Positions 54,601 to 64,000 of a stretch of 64,000 bases of DNA are shown piece after piece (position 1 is the stretch's first letter; each line of letters begins with the position of its first letter). A model generated the notes under the pieces. That model made no database searches, was not told the origin of the DNA, and saw only the letters and a list, made by a program, of their open reading frames with translations. The DNA is taken from contig JAPXFQ010002814.1 in assembly GCA_028564705.1 (NCBI GenBank), positions 1,922,001-1,986,000 on the forward strand, in the 5' to 3' direction. Position numbers and translations under genes: made by a program. Origin of the DNA: Apricaphanius iberus. Taxonomy: Eukaryota; Chordata; Actinopteri; Cyprinodontiformes; Aphaniidae.

Positions 54601-57600
54601 CTCGCCTACAAGCTTTGTAAGCTTCTGCTTAAAAATGTATCTTCTGTGTATATGTGTTGAACTAGTCACTTAATAAGCGTTGCTTGACGCTGACAAAACT
54701 TGGTCTGAACACACCATACACAATTTAAAATATTACTACTGGGCTGCACAAATGAAACCATTTGTCATGGATGCAAAAATCATACACATTCTTGTTGGCT
54801 CAGTATAAAATAAAGCAATTTCCTCAAGCCACTGAGATATACCTGTGGAACAAATGGCGATCTGGACAACAACAACAAAAAAATGTGGAACAAAATCCAA
54901 TCAGAACTGGGACTATCAAAACCAGTTTAATTACCATCATGCATAGGATCTATAAAGTGTATATTTTAAATATATTACCCCCCACCCCTTCTCCTCCAAA
55001 TAACACATGGATTGAGAAAGTACATGAGGTCTATCTGATGGAACAGATTACATACTGAGACTACAAAAAAACCTGTCTTTGAGAGATGGTGGGGACCCAT
55101 ATTATGTTTATTAATACAACACAGTACTCCCTCTAATTTTAAGAACTCTTTGAATGCACACATACATATCAGTTACTTATCTATTAATAACAAAGAATAC
55201 AGAGACCAAAAGACTACCTCATAAGATCAAAAATTGCTCATGCATGCTTCTCCTGTATATGTAAGAACCTTTGTCTTCTGTGACATGTTGAACATTCATT
55301 GTGAACAGTGTGTAGCAGGGAAATCTGTCCCCACTGTAACCCGTCCCCACATCAAATGTTCTGAATTACGTTTTCTTGGCTATTCACCGTATAGTGGTAT
55401 ATGAAAAATTCATAAAATAAATGCTGGCTTTTGGTATGAACCGGTTATACCGCACAGGCCTAAGCCGGAGCACTAAATATTGGGTGTTTCACGCTAACAA
55501 TTACATGGAGAGAGGATTGTAAACAAAAGCCACACTCTCCTTCTCCTGCTTTTTTATTACGAGTATTTGATCACTTCAGTTCTACAATGGCTAAGTACAC
55601 TCAATGTTAGGGCCCGACCGATATGGATTTTTGGAGTCGGATACTAATATAAACCAGTAGCAAAGGCCGATGGCCGATATAATGGCTGATAAATTCCCCT
55701 CCGGAAAAAACCCCCAACTAACTTCGTAAATGTATCAAAAGATTAATAATCAGTATAGTGTTAGTTTTTCTTGTGCATCTTTATTTTTTTTTTACTTAAA
55801 TAGGCTTGTAAAGTTGCACAGATTGATTACTACCCAATGTTTAATTATCACTTTACTTTTAAGTTGCAAAAGTTAATAAATAATTTTAAATCAATTAAAC
55901 TAATCAATTAGGCTACCAAATTAAGACCACTGAATACACACAGCAACGATGCAAGTGGAACAACCAATGTTGCTACTGAGGGCAATGTTCAATTATTAGC
56001 TGCAAATGGACATCCAAGACTTGTCTGAACAAAATTTCTAGCTTTGAAAAAAAGAAAAAGACATAAAAAAAATTGAGATGTCTCAAAACGATATAGAGTA
56101 AATATAGGTTTTGCTTGGGTTTCTTTTAGTACTTTGTGAAATAAGTAGGGCATATATTTGGAGCATTGCTCGAAAAGCCCCATTAAACAGAAATCTATGC
56201 TTAAATGTATTTTAGTTTTTTTGGTAGAAGTGGTATGTTCTTGAATTCACCATGTCTTTTCGAACATTGCTGCACCAGGTGTGCATGAAGCTTAGTCTAG
56301 ACAAGCTCCGCGACAACAATGAACAAGCAGAGTGTTTAATCTGCAGGGAATACCGGCGACGCACGAAGTAGCTACGAGTGCAGCAAATTCGGTCACCGAA
56401 TCGCAGACTATTTTGCCGCACACAGCCTGTTCAAGTTAATGGGATTACACATAGGTGGACTCATTTTACTTTGTTTAAAAAACTTCATTACCCATTACAA
56501 TTACAAAACTGAACATGAATATAATTTGTTTTAGAAATCCAGCCCCCTGTTCCTTTTAATTAAAAAACAGATCCGGCAAAAAATTGAAAAGTTAACTGAA
56601 CTCTATATCCCTAACATGGGTGCACTACCGGTGAATGCTCTGATTGGACTCAATGTTTTTCGGTTCTGTGGCAGCCATACGGAAACCTGACCACACCTGG
56701 GAATGAGACGTTGGAGAAAGCGTTTCTAATGCTGAATTTAATAGCAACATGATACTGTTAATATGAATACAAGGCATGGTCGGTCTTGGGCCATAGCCAT
56801 CTGTTAAATCTAGGGTAAACTAACCGTTTTGGATTAAATCCGTCGGTTCAATGTTTACCGTTTAGGTTTATAGGTAGCTGCTCCAACGATGTGCTAATAG
56901 CTGTGGTATCTAGCACTGACTCTGCCTCATAAAGCCTCGGCCCCGTTGGCTCGACAGACGAGCACTCTCCTTAGCCTGGGGATGAAAAACTGAACTAATC
57001 ATTCCTTAGAACAGCGTAGATGGGTAGTAGTTTTGGGTGTTCAAATAATGGAATATGCACAGGACTTTTCCTCCTGTTCACGTATCGATAGTAAGACTAT
57101 CGCTGTCGCTATTGCACTCTACACTATCAACAGATGCATGGCAGGTTAAAGACCCCTTTTCATTTTAACTTTTTAAATGTTAATTTGGTACATAAAAATG
57201 AATTCAAATAAGTGATGCTTTCCCTGGTGGAGAGCCAAGAAAAGTCTAGCAGTCTGCCAGGGCCTATAAAGCACTGGGTGAAACCCTGGTTTCTAATATC
57301 AAATGCTAAATCTTAAAAAAATAAAAATAAAATAATTAAACCTCAGATTGGAAAACTTGTATTTTTAACAGCACAGAGCAACAATGAAATCATAAAGCAT
57401 TTTGAGGTGAGTGACTTTGTCTTGAACTAAAGATAGAAATATGAGATTTAATTTTCCCTAAGATGTGACCTATTTGGTCTAATGCATCATTGGTTGGGAA
57501 CTTTTCACCAATTCTAGTCACCAGCTGACTGGTTTTAGCATTAACAGAAGACTCAGTCCAGCTATGTGTATTTGTTGCTAAAACTTAAAGCTTCTAAAAA

Positions 57601-59829
57601 GTTCAGTATTTTTTAAATTGTTTTTTCAAAACTAGTGTCTCGGTGCCAGATTTGGCATTCAGTAGTTTCATTTTTTTCTTTATCATTGCATTACTTCTAT
57701 AATGCAACAGTCAGAAAAGTGAAGAATCTTGCATTTAGGAAAACACCTGAAAATGCATTGCTTTCCATGAAACAATGGGCAGCCCAAGGGCTGTTTGCCT
57801 ATTTCTGGCATCCACCTTTAACCACTTCACCACGCACTGCCTGCAGATTTTTTTTTTTCGAATTCAGCCTCTGTTTCTGGTTTTATAATGACTGAAATTC
57901 ATCAACCACTCACCCCCACAAAAACTATTGATTTTTTTGTAACACTACTTCCAGAGGTTGCTGTTCTGTGTATCACTGAAACAGATGTTCTTTTGCAATC
58001 AAGCCTTACATGGACTGACAAGTACAGTATACATAATACAATATAAACTCTGATTCTAAGAACTCCTGTCAATTTGTTTTGTTCTTCAAAGAAATTGACG
58101 GCTTCTGGAGTTACAGCTGCAACTAATGATTGCCTGACAGGAAAAAAAACCCTACAATTTAATGATGCGGGTAATGGGTGTCTTATGTTAATGACATGCT
58201 GAGTGTGAAAAAAGCATGTGGGCCATAACTTTGAAATTATTCATGAATTACATGTTCACGGTACCCTGGGGGAAAGCTGTGCACAGGTGTGTCAATTATA
58301 TATTCTTGTGTCAGCAATCAAAATATTTTACACGAGCATGATGGATTAATTGAATCTCCTGTGGGGTTCCATGGAATGTTCTGCTGCTGCTGGACATTTT
58401 TGTCTTCTTTTCTATTTCTAAATGCAGATTTTTTGTTTCTCTTTTCTTCTATGTGAAAAGAGGAGAAAAAAGCAGCCATTTACATCCTTGGAACATCTGT
58501 GTGGAAGAGTACAGAGCTCAAACAACCTTGCACCCTGTGATTAGGCCTTTCTGTCAGCTTACGGTCACTATCTGCTAGAGAGCATTCAGCCCTGCCCAAG
58601 CAGACTCACTCTGCCGTCAGTTGCTCCGATCTCAAATCTTAGTTCCATTGTAACTTTTTCTCTGTAACAGTCTTACAGTTTTACATTCTTTCCTTGTTCA
58701 GTCTCAAATCAATCCATTATCTTTGCTGCTTATCCTTGAAGGGTCATGCCGGGGGGTTCTCGTAGCTACAGCGCTGCTCTGCTCCCTGGCCAAAACAATG
58801 CAGAGTTCCTGTCTTTGAGTTATCCCCACCTGTACTCATTCCCAGTGGTAGCCATCCGCTTCACAAAGCCAGCTTACTGCTCTACTTCTGAAAGATTTTC
58901 CCATGACACATTGATTGGCAGGAACTTTCTAAACGTTTCAACATGAGCGGAAAAGTAAACAAGTGAGCTTCAGAAAGCTGTCATTCAGAGTAACGTGCTG
59001 TTTGCTATTTAAGCACTGAGACGTTAAAATGTCAACAAGCAATTAGCATAGAAAACAAAGCTGTGACAGGTTATTAAATCGTTACGAATGATTTGTTTTA
59101 TTGTGGAAAAACTTTTAATACGAAGGTCAATGACTTTTGTGAGCAGAGAAACATGCTAATAATGTTCTTTTAAAGTCTAGTTTTGACTTGTAAAATTATA
59201 ATTGATCAAATATTTGCTTACTACTTACAATTTGCATGTAATCAATTTTGACAAATGAACTCTTAATGTTCCTTTATAAGTTGAATATTTTTTTTTTTTT
59301 TTTTTTTTCTTTAGTCACACTATGTGCCGACCTAACGTCATTACCATGAAAATAAAATGTCCTGTGTCGACACACTCCTGTTTCTATGGCTTGTTGAGGC
59401 TCAAAATCGTTCTAGTAAGATTTCAGGCTACAGCAACCACCAGCTAACAATCTTAACTCACACTTTTTTTGGCAATGTCACCACTTAAAAAAAAAAATAA
59501 ATACTCAGGGTTGAGTCAATTGGCTGATGCTTTGAGGGTAATGGCCACTTATAATGTGTGATTGCCTTTGTGTGGAGAGACCATGTACTTGACAGCAACC
59601 TAACAAAAGGCCGTTCTGCATGTTTCTTTTCCAGATTACACAGGAGCAGTTTATTCTGGCCTCTCAGTCTTTGCACCTCCAGCAACCTCGCTGTGAAGCC
59701 GTATATCCAGTGGGGCTGTACGGCTGGAGAAAGAGATGCCTCTATTTCTTCCTACTGCTGCTTCTGGTCACCATGATAGTAAACCTGGCCCTCACTGTCT
59801 GGATTATTAAAGTCATGAATTTTTCAATG
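42804..59829 (+). CDS. sgcz: sgcz, zeta-sarcoglycan (first two coding exons, continues past right edge)
   Basis: Exon 1 (42804-42842) encodes [13 protein letters not shown] and exon 2 (59635-59829) encodes [14 protein letters not shown]... through [20 protein letters not shown] and [20 protein letters not shown]; together 78 residues in phase 0. Human SGCZ begins MDRSTNLDIEELK, then MTREQYILATQ, so both the leader and the exon border match zeta rather than gamma or delta sarcoglycan. The segment YGWRKRCLY (about residues 42-50) precedes a single membrane helix (about 49-72): a type II protein, short cytosolic N-terminus, with the extracellular part encoded to the right of the window. Family knowledge: part of the sarcoglycan group in the dystrophin complex of muscle and vessels. 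A gamma/delta-like paralog is the main alternative, less likely given exon 1. Confidence 0.92.
44403..44415. repeat. Poly-G tract (13 G)
   Basis: Uninterrupted run of 13 G after GGGGGTTT in sgcz intron 1. Confidence 0.95.
45415..45835. repeat. Teleost interspersed repeat (GTTCTGGATCAGCTGCAGCTG type)
   Basis: Contains GCAACAGCGTTCTGGATCAG, CTGCAGCTGTTTGACATTTT and GACGCTGTTGCAGTAATCAA, an ordered set of words I recognise from widely dispersed fish repeats. Ends are approximate. Confidence 0.55.
46253..46889 (+). mobile_element. hAT element with decayed BED zinc finger and 8-bp target duplication
   Basis: Ends TAGGGCTGGGAAATTA and TAATTGCCCAGCCCTA are inverted. Flanks GCATGTAG (46245-46252) and GCGTGTAG (46890-46897) differ by one base of eight, a hAT signature. 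Inside, from 46571 on the plus strand, a frame reads [20 protein letters not shown] then YKIC and a stop: the first half of a BED-type zinc finger as in hAT/ZBED transposases (aromatic WKWF, then Cys). About 28 T lie near the left end. The 637-bp copy is an internally deleted, dead element. Confidence 0.85.
48482..48503. repeat. Poly-T tract
   Basis: About 22 T in a row. Confidence 0.95.
48570..48783. mobile_element. Small TIR element (GACYATGTCCACACGTAGC ends)
   Basis: Left AGACTATGTCCACACGTAGC and right end, read in reverse, AGACCATGTCCACACGTAGC differ by one base in 20. The interior has poly-T (48661-48689) and three poly-A blocks joined by CTATA, plus an internal copy of the motif (CATCCACACGTAAGTGTGGA). 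No coding content. The target duplication is not clear. Confidence 0.75.
49171..49260. repeat. (TA)n tract and repeat end (TACTTTATTGATCCC)
   Basis: A short (TA)n tract, then GAATATACTTTATTGATCCC and AAAGTGAAACTT, a motif common in fish repeats. Full extent not determined. Confidence 0.45.
50318..50535 (+). mobile_element. Tc1-like terminal fragment
   Basis: GTAAAAGCATTCACTCACTT with CACACATTGACAGC, ACAAACTTCAATCAATGGTA and TACATGATGGTCCAGCACAA is the outer arm of a Tc1 family. Only the arm is present, without transposase. Confidence 0.65.
50569..50815. repeat. Interspersed repeat, copy 2 (family of 1166-1440)
   Basis: Shares AGGGCT, ATATTGATCGATGTC, AATAAATATC and AAGTGCCTCCCTGGTCATTT in the same order as the copy at 1166. 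A Tc1 element starts two bases after its last assignable base. Confidence 0.7.
50818..52344 (+). mobile_element. Near-full-length Tc1-like transposon with broken transposase
   Basis: TIRs TACACTACAGGTTAAAAGTT and, at the right end reversed, TACACTCAGTCAAAAGTTTT share AAAAGTTTTAGAACA. TA flanks both sides (50816-50817, 52345-52346). The transposase starts at 51181 ([20 protein letters not shown]). After stops and a frameshift near 51815-51825, the DDE core is still readable: [13 protein letters not shown] (51603 on), [27 protein letters not shown] and [15 protein letters not shown], so all three catalytic acidic residues are visible, followed by a C-terminal region to about 52185. A recent but inactive copy, in sgcz intron 1 on the gene's strand. 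Confidence 0.92.
53200..53538 (+). mobile_element. Rex3-like (RTE clade) LINE 3' end
   Basis: An open frame ends with [20 protein letters not shown], then [40 protein letters not shown] and LLPPRPDPG followed by a stop: the C-terminus of an RTE-like retroelement polyprotein. The next bases are GATGGATGGATGGAT, matching the GATG tail I recall for fish Rex3. The copy is 5'-truncated, as usual. The Rex3 name is from recall; the LINE nature is firm. Confidence 0.8.
53895..53990. repeat. tRNA-like/SINE-like repeat fragment
   Basis: CTGCACAGTGGTTAGCACTT then GCAGCAAGAAGGTTGTGGGT, the well-known fish repeat with a tRNA-like GGTTAGC and GGTT-C box. Fragmentary. Confidence 0.5.
54305..54716. mobile_element. 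MITE with 3-bp target duplication
   Basis: Left end TGGTCTGTTCAGACCGGCTG and right end, reversed, TGGTGTGTTCAGACCAAGTT are inverted repeats, each followed by GTCAGCGTCA. Flanks are TAC on both sides (54302-54304, 54717-54719). A 3-bp duplication and about 412 bp suggest a PIF/Harbinger-type MITE; the superfamily is an inference. No transposase inside. Confidence 0.75.
55607..55720. repeat. Interspersed repeat (GGGCCCGACCGATATGGATT)
   Basis: Starts TTAGGGCCCGACCGATATGG, with GGCCGATATAATGGCTGATA further on: the typical end of a fish DNA-transposon repeat. The other terminus was not found. Confidence 0.5.
59290..59308. repeat. Poly-T tract in sgcz intron 1
   Basis: About 19 T about 330 bases before exon 2. 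Not part of the acceptor, which has its own TTTCTTTTCC tract. Confidence 0.9.
59635..59829 (+). CDS. sgcz: sgcz coding exon 2 (juxtamembrane and transmembrane segment)
   Basis: Acceptor TTTCTTTTCCAG, 65 codons with no stop, donor GTGAGT. Contains [16 protein letters not shown], the most conserved block of gamma/delta/zeta sarcoglycans, and the whole membrane helix. It ends ...KVMNFSM; DGMGN would be expected to open the next exon. Confidence 0.95.
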
Positions 59830-61021
59830 GTGAGTTCAGCATGTTCTCCAAAGTAAAGCAGAGGTTTGAGGTTGGTGCTTTGGTTTGGTAATTGTTGAAA
59901 AATAAAAATGCGTTTCTTTTTAAATAGGAGTTCTGCATTGTTAGGCATGACAATCTAGTATCATAGTTGCTGTGTATAAATTCAACATAGTTATCAGGGC
60001 TAAGATGTTTTTTTTTTTTCTTTAAAGAATATGCTAAAATCGGTATTAGAGACTGAAGATATTTATCAGTGAACCCAGGGTAGTAGTAGGTTTCATTTGG
60101 ACAGAGGATAATATAAAAGAAAAATTTTAAGCATCAATATTTAACTGAGCTTCTGAGATGCTTTGCTCAAAAGTTTGAATATATTTGTCACCTACAGTTG
60201 TTAATTTCATTTTAAAATTCAAATTAACTATAGGATATATTATCATTAAGATCAATACCTGTTAAAACAAAACATAAATCATACTCTGTGCAAAGTATGT
60301 AATAATTTTTCTTTTATATTTTTCTTTCCTCAATTTTACCTCAACACAAATACTTTGTAGCGTAACTGCATTATTAAAATAGTTTCCAGACAGTGCCCAT
60401 CATGGTTTGAGCTTGGGCCAATCTTTGTGTCCAGCTGCCAAGTGTTTTCAACCCTGCAAAACAGTGTTGATCTGAGACAAAACCAAAACAAGCAGGTCCT
60501 CTGGGCTCCAGTGACATTTTCAGGGACAATGCACACGATTAGCCATTTTGTCAACAATGTCCCAACAGCAGCAGTTTTATTTCCTGTGGTGCGAGTTTTC
60601 CTGACTAATGCTACTTCCATCAATCTGTGCCATGTGAAACATACCTTTTCAGTGAACATTTCAGATCTCTTCAGGCCTAATATCATAAATGTAGATGGTT
60701 TAAAAAAATCCTCCTTTCAAAGCGTAGGTTTGAGCACCCAGTGCTTTTTAATGATCTTATTTAAAATGTTCCATTTTTAGGTGTGGAGGACAGGAATTTG
60801 GATCCAATGTTTAGATTTATTGTAGTTTCTGTTTAATACACACTATACAAATAATACATATTGGCTCATATTAACCCCCCACTCCTGACCTGACTAATAT
60901 CGTTAAACAGAAATTCCCTTTTCTGGCCATTGATTGATTGGTCATAAAGATCACCATTCCAATCATAAAGAATTTCCTTAATCAAGAAGATTCAGACTTC
61001 TAAATATCTCTTAAGGACAAC

Positions 61022-61140
61022 AGATGAGTTAATTGGCTGCACAGTTGGTAGCCTTGCGGTAACAAGGTCCTTCTGCATGGAGTTTGCAGGTTTTTTTCAT
61101 TTGTGTGTACCGTGCCCCACAACTTTGAGAATGATAGATT
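61022..61140. repeat. tRNA-like/SINE-like repeat fragment
   Basis: GGCTGCACAGTTGGTAGCCT, AACAAGGTCCTTCTGCATGG and AGTTTGCAGG: a decayed copy of the same repeat class as at 53895, lying just before a Tc1 element. Confidence 0.5.
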
Positions 61141-61147
61141 GTATAGA

Positions 61148-62490
<1,343 letters not shown>

Positions 62491-63480
62491 ATGAATGGAT
62501 GTTTTCAATCTGACAATTTCAAGATTGCTACCTTTTATTCTACCTCTTGTACACCTGTCTGTACAATGTCCTTTTTTCACACCCATGCTACCTATGGATT
62601 ATTCACATCTACTGCTTCACCTTCCCTGAAGCTCTTCAGCAGCTGTAGCATCTGTGTAATAACATACAAAGATCCAAACCGACTTCCTGCACTCCTTTGA
62701 TTCTTGTTCTGCTGTCCGTCCCCACTCCCTGCTCTCACGTATGATAAAGCTTTCCGTGCTGTTGCTCTGCTTCTATATTCTTCTGTCTCGATCCATTTCT
62801 GCTGACAGCTCTATATACCCTTTCAGCACATCCCTCAGGGCCAATCTCATAATACACAACCTCACAAAAGCTGTCTTCTCACAACACTTTGTACATTGTG
62901 CTGTGGCTGGACGCAATCTTGTCCAATTTCAGCTGAATTATCTGTGACCAGCATAATTTCCTGAACTGAATTGATGTTAAACTTACATTTATCTTTTGCT
63001 ATTTTTGTATCTTATATTTCTTTTGATGGAATTCTTTTTTTTTTTTTTTTTCGTATAAAAATCCCAGAATGGAACCCATTTATGTGTAAACCTTTTAGAG
63101 TGAAGGTGGTCGTGTGCCTGTTACAAAAAGCTGAACAGTTGGGTTGTTGAAAAATTGCCACTTTTATAGATAAATCTGTTTAGTGTGCATTTTTGCTATA
63201 CTGGCCTGAGTTTGTTACAATAAAAACACATTTTCTGCCTTGAATTTTCCTAAAAGACGAGTGGAAATATATAAAATTAGTAAGACCTGTTAAATCAGAT
63301 TTCTAAAGGAAAACCTCTATTTCCATCGCTGTTATTTGCTGAGGTTTGCTGAAGTTTATTTTAGTAATTCATCTTAAAAGGTGAATCTGATATATGATAT
63401 AGACTCGACATGAAAAGCAAGATATTTCAAGCCTTTGTTATAATTTTGATTAGGGGTAACAGTTCATGAAAACCCTATAT

Positions 63481-64000
63481 TCAATCTCAGAAAATTAGAA
63501 TATCACATGAATTTAGTAAAACTAGGATTTTCATTGGGGAAATGTTGTATCTCTAAACAGTATAATCATGCATATGTACTCATTACTTGGTTTGGGTCTT
63601 TTTGCATCAATTAGTACCTCAATGCAGCAGGGCATGGATGCGATCAGCCTGTAGCATTGCTAAGGTATTATGGAAGACAGGGATGCTTCAATAGCAGCCT
63701 TCAGGTCTTCTGCAATGTTCAGTCTCATGTCGCTCATCTTTCTCTTTGCAATGCCCCATAGATTATGGGGTTCAGCCCAGTTTGCTGACCAATCAAGGAC
63801 TGTAATTCCATGGTCATTGAACCAGATTGGCCTGGTAGATGGCTGCATTGACTCTAGACTTAATAAAGCCCAGTGGACCAACACCAGCAGATGAAATGGC
63901 TTCCCAAATCAACCCAGACCATGGAAACTTGACACTGGACTCCAAGCATCTTGGATTGTGTGCCTCTATATTCTTCCTCCAGACTCTGGGATCTTAGTTT
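63481..64000 (-). mobile_element. Tc1/mariner-superfamily element, partial at right edge
   Basis: Terminal sequence CAATCTCAGAAAATTAGAAT at 63483 belongs to a fish DNA transposon family. On the minus strand an ORF (63884-63660) reads PIWFNDHGITVLDWSANWAE, then HNLWGIAKRKMSD and EDLKAAIEASLSSI: the end of a DDE transposase, with AEPHNLWG where the family has DLNPIENLWG, so the catalytic Glu is not kept. It continues beyond the window. Confidence 0.75.

Larger units (their letters stand above)
42843..59634. other. sgcz: sgcz intron 1 (16.8 kb)
   Basis: The largest gene-free stretch on the right side. It holds a poly-G tract, a hAT copy, four other TIR or Tc1 elements, the Rex3-like fragment, SINE-like pieces and poly-T tracts, each listed separately. 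In 43.0-45.3, 47.0-48.4 and 55.9-59.5 kb I recognise nothing beyond short ORFs without domains. Confidence 0.8.

Noticed and set aside
59558..59856. Upstream or downstream extension of the sgcz exon 2 frame
   Set aside because: Residues before the TTTCTTTTCCAG acceptor and after the GTGAGT donor do not match sarcoglycans; the exon is limited to 59635-59829.

Overview
The window is a piece of a ray-finned (teleost) fish chromosome. Three vertebrate genes can be rebuilt exon by exon, and the DNA between them holds typical fish transposons: several Tc1-like elements, hAT-like and other terminal-inverted-repeat (TIR) elements, L2-type and Rex3-like non-LTR retroelement fragments, and many AT-rich, (AAT)n, (GT)n and poly-T tracts. 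The species cannot be named from the sequence. Gene identities rest on comparison with remembered vertebrate proteins; no database search was run.

Layout. (1) 1-22.5 kb, minus strand: the 5' part of rbpms, an RRM-type RNA-binding protein. Coding exon 1 is at 21991-22053, exon 2 at 4421-4498 and exon 3 at 403-441; the rest of the gene lies beyond the left edge. Intron 1 is 17.5 kb. Intron 2 holds a Tc1 remnant and a decayed LINE. (2) 22.6-36.6 kb: intergenic DNA. It contains a 728-bp hAT-like element with near-perfect 8-bp duplications, a Tc1 element split by a TIR element that itself carries an L2 fragment, and an older Tc1 remnant. (3) 36.6-39.35 kb, minus strand: a complete seven-exon dctn6 (dynactin subunit p27, 194 residues) with a likely poly(A) signal. 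Intron 5 carries a foldback element with a tRNA-like loop. (4) 39.35-42.8 kb: the gap between the divergently transcribed dctn6 and sgcz, with a SINE-like repeat between two (AAT)n tracts and a large (ATT)n/(AAT)n palindrome upstream of sgcz. (5) 42.8 kb to the right edge, plus strand: sgcz (zeta-sarcoglycan), exon 1 at 42804-42842 and exon 2 at 59635-59829, separated by a 16.8-kb intron full of transposons. The gene continues beyond the right edge.

The three genes are not one pathway: Rbpms acts on mRNA in smooth muscle and other cells, Dctn6 is a pointed-end dynactin subunit, and Sgcz is a muscle and vascular sarcoglycan. The order and common strand of dctn6 then rbpms match, as I recall, human 8p12; sgcz next to dctn6 does not match human, where SGCZ is at 8p22. 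No CRISPR, operon, rRNA or bona fide tRNA gene was seen. I found no convincing new biological system. The most interesting items are the nested and foldback mobile elements, the palindrome near the sgcz start, and the apparent loss of the Thr-Pro site at the Dctn6 C-terminus.
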